Positions 38,601-48,233 of a DNA stretch of 64,000 bases are shown here, one piece after another. Source of the DNA: Aquimarina pacifica (GTDB lineage: Bacteria; Bacteroidota; Bacteroidia; Flavobacteriales; Flavobacteriaceae); the NCBI RefSeq assembly GCF_000520955.1, contig NZ_JACC01000001.1, forward strand, positions 124,001-188,000, given 5' to 3'. The notes beneath the pieces were generated by a model, which was not told the origin of the DNA, made no database searches, and was given only the letters and a program-made list of their open reading frames with translations. The stretch's first letter is position 1. The number at the start of each line of letters is the position of its first letter. Both the position numbers and the translations under genes were made by a program.

Positions 38601-38798
38601 TCTATGGAAAAAATCGGTTTAACCAAAATGAGAATCTATGTATCTGGACAGAATTTATGGTATAGCGTAGACGATAGTTATTTAGGATTAAACCCTGAGG
38701 GAATTACTGATCAAGGCAATGTTCTTGTTACTGGATACCAAAGAGGTGTGACTCCTATACAACAGCAATTGGCAATAGGGTTAGATATAAATTTCTAA
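35613..38798 (+). CDS. susC: SusC-type TonB-dependent transporter for oligo-alginate
   Basis: 1061 residues. Signal peptide (MYFKKIFTILMIVLCPFALLAQ), carboxypeptidase-regulatory-like domain (~25-105), plug with the SusC/RagA signatures VVVIGYGTQRKSHLTGSIS and IEVLKDASSTAIYGSRGANGVI, then a long barrel ending in IGLDINF. It imports oligosaccharides across the outer membrane with the SusD partner encoded 94 nt downstream. The alginate specificity is inferred from the linked PL6, PL17 and DEH-pathway genes. Confidence 0.93.
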   Translation: MYFKKIFTILMIVLCPFALLAQSSYQVEGVVTSAEDGLPIPGVNIIITGTQTGTSTDFDGQYQLKVKKGDILSFSYSGMKTVTVIVADQPTIDVQIEQETSELEQVVVIGYGTQRKSHLTGSISKLENKNLDELPYSDVSSGIKGKIAGVQIKNISGNVGDDPQILVRGIGSISLSSQPLIVVDGFPFEDGLQFINPSTIKSIEVLKDASSTAIYGSRGANGVIIVTTKEGKAKKVSYEFKSLSGYKKAFRKLDLLNSLEYADLDRSRDQITENINALAEDREASTVYYDNTQIAKRIITENIGGPTDWQDEALRKPARIDSYQLNVSGGTDKTNYYISGSYLYDEGLRKDNDLERINLSSKFRTKLSDKLTLKLNVNPSYTKVRRSAINFTDVGRYETWIPVRHNAYTAGLTGKEIGSFAHSPDFQNLGLNFDYVDPNSTTGEVQNTGLLNSLWGSGNFNPISRQASSERNRFDYRLITNISAQWKITNNLTFNSSLGNYTQYRKEEEFFGRDGDRDGINTGISADRLRVKYINENTLNFSKDFNGHEVSALVGITYENDKYTFSNIELTNFADENITTLNGGTTVNLDELETLKFSTILSSYLGRLNYSFKDRYLLSLVTRVDGFSRFGSNNYYGLFPSVSLGWNVANEDFWQNSVGSTVNRFKLRSSWGISGSNAIATEDYPAFTLIQANNYSLGSGSGTLVSGFGELNPDTTESEVQGNPDISWETNTEFNNGVDLGFFNSAVNLTVDYYYKISEKLLLQQAISNVTGFDEIFNNIGKIQNSGWEFDLSTNVGSGKFNWQASANIAFNENKLISFGGAERVISDGERDDQYITRVGDPYIQFYGYKTDGIFNNQEELLNSPTASDDAVGGLKRVDINGDGEITADDRTVIGNPFPDYIWGFTNTFTYGNLDLNFSFQGSQGADVVWGEAHYTETKRYLRDYTIDQYFNSTVNASQPGSNSEGVAWIGTDYAVQDASYISLREVILGYTLPKLSMEKIGLTKMRIYVSGQNLWYSVDDSYLGLNPEGITDQGNVLVTGYQRGVTPIQQQLAIGLDINF

Positions 38799-38892
38799 AT
38801 AGAAAAGTATAGTAACCGTATAGTATATACAATTCGTACTTAATCGAACAAAGTATATTTTATTACGATAACCATTAGAAAAAATATAAAAA

Positions 38893-40398
38893 ATGAAAAA
38901 TATTTTTAAATATCAAACCAGATTATTAACTCGCATGACGTGCTTGGTAGCATTTTCGCTACTTATCTTCTCTTGCGACCTAGATGTTGAACCAGAGTCT
39001 TTTCGTGTTAGTGAAGACTTTTATACAAGTGCTGAAGATTTAGAACTTGCTATGATCAGCACCTACTCTAGTTATCAAAATGTTATGAATCTAGAGTTTA
39101 ACGTTACAGAATTACGTACAGACAACACCTATCTCGATCCAGATAGATCTGCAAATAATGATGTAGATAGATTTACATTAGATAGATTTACATTAAACAC
39201 TACAAACCCGATTAATGAATCTTACTATAGAGCTTGCTACAAAACAATTGCATTAGCAAACCGTGTTCTGGCAAATCTTGATGTTGTAGAAGATGAAGAA
39301 TTCAAAAATCAATTAGAAGGAGAAGCGCTATTTTTTAGAGGTTTAATGCATTTCAACCTAGTAAGACTATATGGTGGTATTGTTTTAGTAGATGAAATAT
39401 TAATTGGTGAAGAAGGTTTTGAATTATCAAGATCAACTGAAGCAGAAGCATATGAATTCATTATCAATGATCTTGTAAATGCTTCTTCTTTATTACCAAG
39501 TGCATATGGTGAAGATGACTTAGGTAGAGCAACAAATTGGGCTGCTAAAGGACTACTTGGTAAAGTTTATTTAACTACTGGTGCAAATTATGCTGAGGCC
39601 ATAACAGTACTTGAAGAAATCCGTGATAGTGGAGAATTCGCATTAGTAGATGATTATGCAAGCCTTTTTACTCCAGAAACTGAAATTAATAGTGAGATTT
39701 TATTTGCCGTACGATATTCAGGTGGTAATAATGGTGTAGGTTCTCCTTTTCCAACAAACTTTTCTCCAAGAGGAAGTTTAGGAACGGTTACATTTGGAGA
39801 TGGTGATGGATTAAACATTCCAACTGTAGATTTGGTAAATTCATATGATCCTGCTGATCCAAGAAAAGGTGTTTCTTTGGCCGAAAGTTATTTTAACCTT
39901 GAAGAAAATGAAGTACTTTTTAACTACATTATCAAATATAATTCTGAAAACTTAGTAGCTACGGAAGATGGAGAAGTTGATTGGCCTGTAATTAGATATG
40001 CCGATGTATTACTTATGTTAGCAGAAGCTTATATAGAAGAAAACGGTTCTCTTGATGATGCTTTAGCAGAATTGAACAAGGTACGTAATCGTGGTGGTGA
40101 CGGAGTAGGATTACCTGTACTTACAACAACAGATGTATCTACAGCATTTGATTTTAAATTAGCACTTGAGAATGAAAGACGTCATGAATTTGCTTTTGAA
40201 AATCATCGTTATTTTGATCTATTAAGAACTGGAAGAACGCTAATAGTTCTTAGTGCACATTTCAGCACAGAACCATTGTATAATGCAGGTGATGATTTAC
40301 AATATACAGGAGGTTTAGATACAACTAAGTTGTTATTACCTATCCCTCAATATGAAATAGATCTTAACCCAAGTATTGGTCAAAATATCGGTTATTAA
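38893..40398 (+). CDS. susD: SusD-like surface lipoprotein
   Basis: 501 residues. Lipoprotein signal with lipobox ending LLIFSC (Cys28), then the RagB/SusD fold: N-terminal TPR-like helices (YRACYKTIALANRVLANLD, EGEALFFRGLMHFNLVRLYGG) and the C-terminal WPVIRYADVLLMLAEAYIEENG and ENERRHEFAFENHRYFDLLRTGR blocks. It caps SusC and captures alginate oligomers. It is followed 5 nt later by the PL6 gene. Confidence 0.93.
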   Translation: MKNIFKYQTRLLTRMTCLVAFSLLIFSCDLDVEPESFRVSEDFYTSAEDLELAMISTYSSYQNVMNLEFNVTELRTDNTYLDPDRSANNDVDRFTLDRFTLNTTNPINESYYRACYKTIALANRVLANLDVVEDEEFKNQLEGEALFFRGLMHFNLVRLYGGIVLVDEILIGEEGFELSRSTEAEAYEFIINDLVNASSLLPSAYGEDDLGRATNWAAKGLLGKVYLTTGANYAEAITVLEEIRDSGEFALVDDYASLFTPETEINSEILFAVRYSGGNNGVGSPFPTNFSPRGSLGTVTFGDGDGLNIPTVDLVNSYDPADPRKGVSLAESYFNLEENEVLFNYIIKYNSENLVATEDGEVDWPVIRYADVLLMLAEAYIEENGSLDDALAELNKVRNRGGDGVGLPVLTTTDVSTAFDFKLALENERRHEFAFENHRYFDLLRTGRTLIVLSAHFSTEPLYNAGDDLQYTGGLDTTKLLLPIPQYEIDLNPSIGQNIGY

Positions 40399-40403
40399 AA
40401 AAA

Positions 40404-42827
40404 ATGATGGCTAACAAATCATATATTGGTTTACTAGTTTTAATACTATTGATGACTTCACAATATTGTGCTGCCAAGGAAACTTTGGTGGCCAATATTG
40501 ATGAATTCAACGATGCTATAAAAAAAGTGCAACCGGGAGACCATATAATTCTCAAAAATGGAGAATGGAACAACGCACAACTCGTTGTTATTGGTCAAGG
40601 CTTGCAAGATTCACCTATTACCATTGAAGCAGAAACTTCTGGTGAAGTAATATTCACAGGGGATTCACACCTTAAAATGGCAGGTCAATTTATAGTAGTA
40701 AAAGGATTATGGTTTAAAAATGGATATACTTCTGAAAAAGCAGTATTAAGCTTTAGAAAAAACTCCAAAGAATTCGCCATTCATTCACGTATTACAGAAT
40801 GTGCAGTTACCAATTATAACCCTACTGTAAAAACACAAAAGTACAATTACATAGGTCTTTGGGGAAAAAACAATCAAGTAGATCGTAATTATTTCAAAGG
40901 TAAAACCAATAACGGTCCTGTACTTGTGGTATGGCTAAAGGGAGAATCCCATATTGATAACAACCATATTATTGAGTATAATCATTTTGCAGGAAGGCCT
41001 CCTTTGGGAACAAATGGTGGTGAAACTATTAGAATAGGTACAAGTCAGACATCTTTATCCTCATCTCGAACATTAGTACGTAATAATACGTTTCAAAAAT
41101 GTAACGGAGAAGTAGAGATCATTTCTAATAAAAGCTGTGACAATATTTTTAGGAATAATTTATTTCTAGAAAGTGAAGGAGTTCTAACGCTAAGACATGG
41201 CAATAGAGCATTAGTAGAAGGAAATGTTTTTATTGGAAATCAAAAGCCTAAGACTGGTGGTATACGTGTAATTAATGCAGGTCATATTATCAGAAACAAT
41301 CTGATGATTGGTCTTGCAGGTTCTGGCTTCAGAAGTCCTATAGTTGTCATGAATGCGGTACCCAACAGTCCTTTGAATAGATACCATCAAGTAAACAATG
41401 TTGATATTCAGAATAATACTATTATAGATTCTTCTCCTATACAATTGTGTGCTGGCAAGGACGATGAACGTTCCTTAGCACCTATTAATACTATTTTTGC
41501 AAATAATATTATTTCTAATAGTAATGGAGGAAAAATAGCAGAAGTATTTGACAGTCTAAAAGGGTTTACTTTTTCTAATAATTATATCGATACAAACAAT
41601 ACGTTTGATCAAAATGGTTTTAGCCCAATTGATATGAAATGGGATTTAGTTAATCAATCTCTTTTAGTGCCTTCTTTATCTAATGGTGCAAAGCTAAAAG
41701 CTACTAAGGTAAGTGATAATGCTCCGAGCATAGATATTACTGGAAGTAAGCGAAATGTTTTGATTGCTGGGGCTTATAACCTTGCCAATAAAACATTACC
41801 AGAAGCTTTGACTATGCAAGTTGGTCCACAAACTTGGAAACCAATTGTAGAACCACTTAAGGTTATTTTAAGTGACCAAGTTATAGAAGTAGAACCTGGT
41901 ATTAGTACATTAAGAGAGGCTATAAAAAAAGCCCCTTCTGGTGCTACTCTAAAATTAAAAGCAGGCGAATACACTCTTGAAAAAGGAATTAAAATAACAG
42001 GGCATATTACCATAACAGGTATCGACTCTGTTAAGAAACCGATTTTAAAGATTAAAAGTGGGTTAGAAAAAACACCTAATTATATTTTTAGAGTTACAGA
42101 AGGAAATATTCTTAAATTGAATAATCTTGAGCTAACAGGTTATAATACCACTCCAATTAAATATGCGATAGTATCTCCTGATAAAGGAGAAACGCTCCCC
42201 TATTCTCTTTCTATAAAGAGTTGTTATATTCATGATTTTAAAAATCAGAATGGTGGTAGTATTTTTAAAGCATATAAAGGAACAATTGCAGACACTATTA
42301 GCATTTCGAACTCAAGGTTAGAAAATTCTTTTCGAGGTCTTAACCTCGCTTCAGAAAAAGATGATTTAGGTAAATTCAATGCTAAAATACTTGTAATTGA
42401 TAATACTGTATTTAAAAACATTGAAGATTGGGCGCTTAATTATTACAGAGGTGGCAATGAATCAATTGACGCAGGAAAACTTATAGTTAACCATTGTATC
42501 TTTAGCAATATAGCTAACAAAGAAAAAGGTAAAATTTTAAGAACGAAAGGAATTAGTAATGTTAGCATCCAAAACTCTGTTTTTGAAAACAGTATAAAAA
42601 TAAAACAACCTATACATTTATCAGGAACAAAAAATACAATTAATAATTGCTTATTATTTGATGTCGGTACTATGAAAATTTCTGATGGTGCCACATCAAA
42701 AGATATATATTATAAAAACCCAAAGTGGGAAGACAAAAATAATTTCAAGCCGAGTGCAAAGTCGCCATTGATCAAAAATGCAGATGCCACTAAGCAAATC
42801 GGATTAAATTTTAAATTAAAAAAATAA
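40404..42827 (+). CDS. Two-domain PL6 alginate lyase
   Basis: 807 residues with an N-terminal signal peptide (~24 residues). Residues ~30-430 form the catalytic parallel beta-helix. Glu236, Glu238, Lys243 (NGEVEIISNKS) and Arg264 (LTLRHGN) have exactly the spacing of the E-E-K-R catalytic/calcium set of AlyGC-type PL6 lyases. Residues ~490-800 form a second beta-helix domain without that motif, as in two-domain PL6 enzymes. It cleaves mannuronate- or guluronate-containing alginate by beta-elimination; exo versus endo action is not determined. Probably periplasmic. Confidence 0.92.
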   Translation: MMANKSYIGLLVLILLMTSQYCAAKETLVANIDEFNDAIKKVQPGDHIILKNGEWNNAQLVVIGQGLQDSPITIEAETSGEVIFTGDSHLKMAGQFIVVKGLWFKNGYTSEKAVLSFRKNSKEFAIHSRITECAVTNYNPTVKTQKYNYIGLWGKNNQVDRNYFKGKTNNGPVLVVWLKGESHIDNNHIIEYNHFAGRPPLGTNGGETIRIGTSQTSLSSSRTLVRNNTFQKCNGEVEIISNKSCDNIFRNNLFLESEGVLTLRHGNRALVEGNVFIGNQKPKTGGIRVINAGHIIRNNLMIGLAGSGFRSPIVVMNAVPNSPLNRYHQVNNVDIQNNTIIDSSPIQLCAGKDDERSLAPINTIFANNIISNSNGGKIAEVFDSLKGFTFSNNYIDTNNTFDQNGFSPIDMKWDLVNQSLLVPSLSNGAKLKATKVSDNAPSIDITGSKRNVLIAGAYNLANKTLPEALTMQVGPQTWKPIVEPLKVILSDQVIEVEPGISTLREAIKKAPSGATLKLKAGEYTLEKGIKITGHITITGIDSVKKPILKIKSGLEKTPNYIFRVTEGNILKLNNLELTGYNTTPIKYAIVSPDKGETLPYSLSIKSCYIHDFKNQNGGSIFKAYKGTIADTISISNSRLENSFRGLNLASEKDDLGKFNAKILVIDNTVFKNIEDWALNYYRGGNESIDAGKLIVNHCIFSNIANKEKGKILRTKGISNVSIQNSVFENSIKIKQPIHLSGTKNTINNCLLFDVGTMKISDGATSKDIYYKNPKWEDKNNFKPSAKSPLIKNADATKQIGLNFKLKK

Positions 42828-42844
42828 TACTAATACTATACACT

Positions 42845-44452
42845 ATGAAAAACCCAAAAACGTATTTCGGAAAAGTGTTAGCCAGTTCACTTATTTTTGG
42901 ACTTGTGCTAATGTTTGCGATATCCTCTTGTGATGCGGATATTGAAGTTGAACAAACAATTGAAGATATTAATTCAGAAACCCCTGTAATTACTTCTTTC
43001 TCTCCTACATCGGTTGATGTTTTAGGACTGATTGAGGTAGAAGGTGAATTCTTGCAATTTGTTGATAAGGCCTTTATTGGTGGTACTGAATGTATCATTT
43101 ACTCTAGAATTGGAGCTAACAAAATAGTTTTACAGGTTACCACAGATAATCCCTCTGGACAAATAACACTTCAGAATGAATTGTTTTTAGATGATAATAG
43201 TGAAGAACCAGTTGTATTCGAAGCTACTTCAGCAGAAACCTTAACTGTAACATTCCCTGACCCTGAGTTTAGCACTGCTACGCTTCCTGATGAAACAATT
43301 GTAAACCAAACAGTAGCTATTGAAGGATCAAACCTTAGTACAGTTACTTCTGTTACTTTTGGAGGTGTAGATGCAACTATAGAATTTCAAGATAATTCTG
43401 CAGTGGTAGTAAGCACACCTAATATCCCAAAGGACATTGGTGAAGCTGGAGTTGATGTTGTTGTTAATTATATTACAAGTGCTGGTGAACAATCACAAAC
43501 TATTGCCAATGGTTATGTAATTATTGTGCCGTTACCAGAGATTTCTTCACGACCAAGAATAATGCATCTCGACAGTGAGGTTTTATTATCAGGTTCTGAT
43601 CTTAACCTTACGACACAGGTAATCTTATCTGATGGTGTTGCAGGTGACGGTGTTAATGATGGTGCAGCCGATGTTATTGCTACGATAACTGAAGTAGAAG
43701 CTACTTCTCTAAAATTCGTGATACCAAACACAACACCTACAGGTTTATATGATATTTCTCTTGTTGACGCTGATGGAAATTCAAATGTTATAGAAGATGT
43801 TGGATATATTAATGGTGGATATTACGAATATTACGATTTTGATGATGATGATGTAAGTACTGTAAGAGATGCGAAAAACGATCCTGCACAGGTGGTTTTA
43901 TCGGTTGACTCAGACGAAGCAAATCAACCACGTTTTGCGGGAGCTACTGTACCATTTGGAACTACACATTTAAAAATAGATTACCCTGCAGCTACTACAA
44001 GTACATTGGCATACATATATGGTTATGAAAGTAATGGATTTAGTACTCCTGAGCAAGCAGCTGAATCTGCAGCAATGAATGATGCTGATGGTAGATTCGG
44101 AGGTAATCCTGTATTACACTACTGGGTAAGACTAGACGGAGATGACTCAAGAACCAAAATATACTTAGGTACTGCAAGTGCACAACGTAGAGAATCAAAT
44201 GGAGAACTTATTGATGATACAGGAGGAGAATGGGTATTAGTTGCTGTAGAGCTTAACGGTTTTATGGATAGTGCTGCTAACTTTGCGCAATTCCATTTAA
44301 GATTAACTGCAGGTAGTGGTGGTGATGACATTCCTAGATCTGCACGTTATGATTGGATCATTGTAACTGATAAAGTATTAACAGAATTCGGTGCCGTTAA
44401 TTATACACCTTCTTCTCTTACAGATGAAACATTCTGGAAAGATCAAGGGTAA
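42845..44452 (+). CDS. Surface lipoprotein with IPT/TIG-like domains, putative alginate-binding protein
   Basis: 535 residues. Lipobox LMFAISSC (Cys29). Residues ~45-320 contain three IPT/TIG-like Ig repeats (PVITSFSPTSVDVLGLIEVEGEFLQ, NQTVAIEGSNLSTVTSVTFGG, EVLLSGSDLNLTTQVIL). The C-terminal ~200 residues (beginning GGYYEYYDFDDDDVSTVRDA) form a beta-rich, probably carbohydrate-binding domain. It occupies the SusE/F-like position after SusC/D. Surface glycan binding is inferred from position and architecture. Confidence 0.8.
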   Translation: MKNPKTYFGKVLASSLIFGLVLMFAISSCDADIEVEQTIEDINSETPVITSFSPTSVDVLGLIEVEGEFLQFVDKAFIGGTECIIYSRIGANKIVLQVTTDNPSGQITLQNELFLDDNSEEPVVFEATSAETLTVTFPDPEFSTATLPDETIVNQTVAIEGSNLSTVTSVTFGGVDATIEFQDNSAVVVSTPNIPKDIGEAGVDVVVNYITSAGEQSQTIANGYVIIVPLPEISSRPRIMHLDSEVLLSGSDLNLTTQVILSDGVAGDGVNDGAADVIATITEVEATSLKFVIPNTTPTGLYDISLVDADGNSNVIEDVGYINGGYYEYYDFDDDDVSTVRDAKNDPAQVVLSVDSDEANQPRFAGATVPFGTTHLKIDYPAATTSTLAYIYGYESNGFSTPEQAAESAAMNDADGRFGGNPVLHYWVRLDGDDSRTKIYLGTASAQRRESNGELIDDTGGEWVLVAVELNGFMDSAANFAQFHLRLTAGSGGDDIPRSARYDWIIVTDKVLTEFGAVNYTPSSLTDETFWKDQG

Positions 44453-44486
44453 AAAACAATTAAACCAATTATATAAAAATAGTTAA

Positions 44487-46751
44487 ATGACTTATAAGTC
44501 TAACTATACTATAAGATTAAGGCTAGGTAGTTTACTCCTAGCCTTAGTCCTTAGTATTACTTCTTTTAATTGTAAAAGAAATCAAGAACAGGAACCAACA
44601 GAAGAAACAATAACCACTTCAAAATATCCAATCTTAGGATTATCTTCCGCAGATGCAAAAGAAATAAGAACTTTAATCGGTTCTGATAAAATTCTTCAAG
44701 CATCTTATGTTGCATCTCAAGAAACAGCTGATCAAGCTATAACAAATGGAATAGAAGTACCTTTACCAAAAGACCCAGGTGGTGGCTATACGCACGAAAA
44801 GCATAAGCGTAACTACCATGAAATGTATTCGGCCGGTCTTAGCTATCAAATTACTAATGACAAAAAATATGCTCAGTTTGTAATCGATATGCTATTGCAA
44901 TATGCTGCAATGTATCCAAAATTACCACTTCACCCAAAAAGTAAAGAAAATCACCCTGCGGGAAAATTATTCTGGCAAGGTCTTAATGAAAGCGTATGGC
45001 TTGTAAATACAATTCAGGCATATGACTTAATTTACGATACCGTAAATGATGAAGACAGAAAAATTATCGAAGATCAACTTTTTAGGAACGTTGTAGAATT
45101 TGTTAGTGTAGATTCTAAAGATACTTTTAATAGAATTCATAATCATGGAACGTGGGCTGTTGCGGGTGTCGGTATGACAGGATATGTATTAGACGACCAA
45201 GATATGGTGGACCGTGCATTATATGGAAGTAACAAAGATAAAGAAACTGGTTTTTTGAAACAAATCGATATGCTCTTCTCTCCTGATGGTTACTATTCTG
45301 AAGGTCCTTATTATCAAAGATATGCAATGATGCCATTTATGGTATTTGCGCAGGCGATTCAAAACAATCAACCTGATTTAAAAATCTTCGAGCATAGAAA
45401 TCAATTACTAGGTAAAGCAGTGACCACTGTTTTACAACTTACAGATGAAAACGGAGCTTTCTTACCTTTTAATGATGCCTTAAAAGAAAAGAACTATCTA
45501 ACAGGCGAAATGGTATTTGCTAGCAATATTGCATATGCATATTATAAAGATAGTGCACTTCTACCTGTTATATTAAAACATCAACAAGTAAGTATTTCTA
45601 GTGCAGGTCTTCAAGTAATTAAAGGACTAGAAAACTACACAGATACTGGGTACGTTAAAAACTCAATGCTTATTAAAGATGGTAATGGAGGACAAGATGG
45701 TGGTTTAGCATTATTTAGAATGCCCAATGAGAAGGATGGCAAATTAAATGCTATTTTCAAGTTTGCATCACAAGGAATGGGACATGGTCATTTTGATAGA
45801 CTCTCCCTATTCATGTACAATGGAAAACAAGAAATTCTTCAGGATTATGGAGCCGCACGATTTCTTAATGTCGAGTCTAAAGTCGGTGGACGTTATTTAC
45901 CCGAAAACCAAACTTGGGCAAAACAAACCATTGCTCACAATACCGTTACAATCGATGAAAAATCACAATTTGGAGCGAATGTAAAAAAATCTAGCACAAT
46001 TAGTCCAAAACTCGTATTTTCGCATCTTGAAAATGAAAATGTTCAGGTGGTAAGTGCTATTGAAAATAATGGATATGAGGGCGTTGAAATGCAACGAACT
46101 ATTGCTATGGTCAAAGATGAAAAGTCTGAAAGACCTCCTTTTATTGTTGATGTATATAATCTTAGATCAGATAAATCACATCAATATGACCTTAACTTCA
46201 TGTATCAAGGTCATGTTATGGAAACAAACTTTGAGTATGTACAACAAAATCCATTAAAAGCATTAGGTACTAATAACGGATATCAACATCTGTGGAAATT
46301 GGCTGAAGGTACCAGTGATAATACAATAGCAACACTTACTTGGTTAAATAAAAACACCTTCTACTCTATTTCCAGCCTTATTAATTCTGGAAGTAAGATG
46401 ATTTTTTCAAAATTAGGAGCAAATGACCCTAATTTTAATCTTAGAAATGATCCATCTTATATGATCAGAGAAAAAGGAAAAAGTAATCATACTTTTGTTA
46501 ATGTTATAGAGCCACATGGAGATTTTGATCCAAAACTAGAATCTGTTAAGAAGCCCCACTCTGATATTAAAGACATACAATTAATAGTCGCTAACAAAGA
46601 ATATACAATTGTTCAAATAATATTCAAAAGCAGTCAAGAATATACTTTAATGCTGTCAAATCAATCACATGACAGTAATAAAACACATAAAATCACCATT
46701 GAAGAAAAAGAATATCAATGGACTGGGAATTATAATCTAAAATTAAATTAA
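44487..46751 (+). CDS. PL17 oligoalginate lyase
   Basis: 754 residues. Lipoprotein-type signal with Cys29 (LSITSFNC). The N-terminal alginate-lyase (alpha/alpha barrel) domain has Asn219-His220 (NRIHNHGTW) and Tyr276 (YYSEGPYYQRY), at the same 57-residue spacing as in Alg17C. The C-terminal heparinase II/III domain has His433/435 (GMGHGHFDRLS) and HNTVTIDEKSQ. It releases unsaturated monouronate from oligo-alginate ends. 7 nt before the kdgF-like remnant. Confidence 0.94.
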   Translation: MTYKSNYTIRLRLGSLLLALVLSITSFNCKRNQEQEPTEETITTSKYPILGLSSADAKEIRTLIGSDKILQASYVASQETADQAITNGIEVPLPKDPGGGYTHEKHKRNYHEMYSAGLSYQITNDKKYAQFVIDMLLQYAAMYPKLPLHPKSKENHPAGKLFWQGLNESVWLVNTIQAYDLIYDTVNDEDRKIIEDQLFRNVVEFVSVDSKDTFNRIHNHGTWAVAGVGMTGYVLDDQDMVDRALYGSNKDKETGFLKQIDMLFSPDGYYSEGPYYQRYAMMPFMVFAQAIQNNQPDLKIFEHRNQLLGKAVTTVLQLTDENGAFLPFNDALKEKNYLTGEMVFASNIAYAYYKDSALLPVILKHQQVSISSAGLQVIKGLENYTDTGYVKNSMLIKDGNGGQDGGLALFRMPNEKDGKLNAIFKFASQGMGHGHFDRLSLFMYNGKQEILQDYGAARFLNVESKVGGRYLPENQTWAKQTIAHNTVTIDEKSQFGANVKKSSTISPKLVFSHLENENVQVVSAIENNGYEGVEMQRTIAMVKDEKSERPPFIVDVYNLRSDKSHQYDLNFMYQGHVMETNFEYVQQNPLKALGTNNGYQHLWKLAEGTSDNTIATLTWLNKNTFYSISSLINSGSKMIFSKLGANDPNFNLRNDPSYMIREKGKSNHTFVNVIEPHGDFDPKLESVKKPHSDIKDIQLIVANKEYTIVQIIFKSSQEYTLMLSNQSHDSNKTHKITIEEKEYQWTGNYNLKLN

Positions 46752-46758
46752 TTAAACA

Positions 46759-46911
46759 ATGAGTTACTCAAAAATAAAGAGTGAAGTCTTAGAAACAAAA
46801 GAAAAGCCTTGGCAGCAGGCTGCAGAAGACACAACCCATCAAACGATTGGTTATGATGCAAATAGCCCTATTAGAGAAGATTTTTTAGATATCCCACACC
46901 AAAACCAATAA
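46759..46911 (+). pseudogene. kdgF: Remnant of kdgF (cupin) with in-frame internal deletion
   Basis: A 50-codon ORF, packed 7 nt after PL17 and 4 nt before the MFS gene. Residues ~14-33 (KEKPWQQAAEDTTHQTIGYD) look like the N-terminus of KdgF (PW..LG.GV.RQI.GYD in the family), and residues 36-44 (SPIREDFLD) like its conserved C-terminal (F)SP.REDFL end. The ~60-70 residue cupin core with the metal-binding His residues is missing, with the frame intact. KdgF opens the ring of unsaturated monouronates to give DEH. The homology is from memory of the family, without a search. It could still be translated as a small peptide. Confidence 0.6.
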
Positions 46912-46915
46912 TCAC

Positions 46916-48190
46916 ATGAAAAAGTTAAAAGGATTACGTTGGTGGATAATTGTATTAATTTTTCTTGCTACCGTTATAAATTATATTGATAGAACAGCAT
47001 TCGCTTTATTATGGCCTGAGATGGGAAAAGATCTAGGCATGGACAATTCTGATTATGCCTTTATGCTTAACTTCTTTATGGCGGCATATGCATTGGGTAA
47101 ATTTGCATCCGGAAAACTTTATGACGAGATAGGTACACGTTTAGGATTTACAGTCTCAATTATTGTATGGTCTGTAGCTTCTGTACTACATGCATTTGCA
47201 AGAGGCCTTGTAAGTCTTTCTATTTTTAGAGTTCTACTTGGTTTAGGTGAGGCTGGTAACTGGCCAGGAGCTGTAAAAAGTAATGGAGAATGGTTTCCTG
47301 TTAAAGAACGTGCAATAGCACAAGGTATTTTTAATGCAGGTGCCTCTATTGGTAATGTTATAGCACCATTTATTATTATAGCACTATATGCTGCATATGG
47401 TTGGAAAACAACCTATATCATATTAGGAGCAATTGGTATTCTTTGGGTAATTCCTTGGTTATTTATAAACAAGGCAAAACCAGAAAACCACCCTTGGATT
47501 ACAGATAAAGAAAGAGAACTTATTCTAAATGATAGAATAGATAAAGTTGAAGAGGTAAATACTGTAAAAGAAAAGGGATTAAGTTTAGGGCAAATATTAA
47601 GTCATAAAGAATCTTGGGGTGTTTTACTTTGTAGATTTTTTATAGAACCTATCTGGTGGTTTTTTGTAGGATGGATGCCGATATATTTAGCAGCTAAATT
47701 TGGTTCAAATATAGAAGAAACAAAAAGTATTTGGATTTCTTATCTAATGGCTGCTGTAGGTAGTATATTAGGAGGAATGTTTACAAAAGCATTAATGAAA
47801 AGGTTTTCTGTAGATACTTCAAGAAAAGCTACTATCGCTGTAGGAGGTCTTTTAATTCTAATAGCATTTGTATCAATTATTACGCTAGTTACAGAAGAAA
47901 ACTTTATGCTATTTATATATTTAGCCGGACTTGCGTTATTCGGATTCCAATTTGCTATTGGTAATATTCAAACCATTTCTAGTGACTTGTTTAGAGGACC
48001 ATCTGTAGGTACTCTGGCAGGATTAGCTGGTACAGTAGCCGCAGTTTCACCTATGATTATGAACTGGTTTGTGGGTCAAATAACTACAAGTTCATATACA
48101 CCTGCATTCGTTGCAATATGCGTTTCTGTTGTTTTAGGTGTACTATCTATCTTTGTATTGATTAAAAATATAGGTCCAGTAAGAAAATAA
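46916..48190 (+). CDS. MFS transporter, hexuronate/DEH type (ACS family)
   Basis: 424 residues, 12 predicted membrane segments. Typical of anion:cation symporters such as ExuT: ATVINYIDRTAFALLWPEMGKDLGMDNSDYAFM, GKLYDEIGTRLGFT and LGLGEAGNWPGAVKSNGEWFPVKERAIAQGIFNAGASIG. In the locus it should bring unsaturated monouronate or DEH into the cytoplasm. Directly downstream of the kdgF remnant. Confidence 0.9.
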   Translation: MKKLKGLRWWIIVLIFLATVINYIDRTAFALLWPEMGKDLGMDNSDYAFMLNFFMAAYALGKFASGKLYDEIGTRLGFTVSIIVWSVASVLHAFARGLVSLSIFRVLLGLGEAGNWPGAVKSNGEWFPVKERAIAQGIFNAGASIGNVIAPFIIIALYAAYGWKTTYIILGAIGILWVIPWLFINKAKPENHPWITDKERELILNDRIDKVEEVNTVKEKGLSLGQILSHKESWGVLLCRFFIEPIWWFFVGWMPIYLAAKFGSNIEETKSIWISYLMAAVGSILGGMFTKALMKRFSVDTSRKATIAVGGLLILIAFVSIITLVTEENFMLFIYLAGLALFGFQFAIGNIQTISSDLFRGPSVGTLAGLAGTVAAVSPMIMNWFVGQITTSSYTPAFVAICVSVVLGVLSIFVLIKNIGPVRK

Positions 48191-48233
48191 TTTTAAAAAC
48201 AATTAATCACATAAATATAATTAAATAAAAAAA

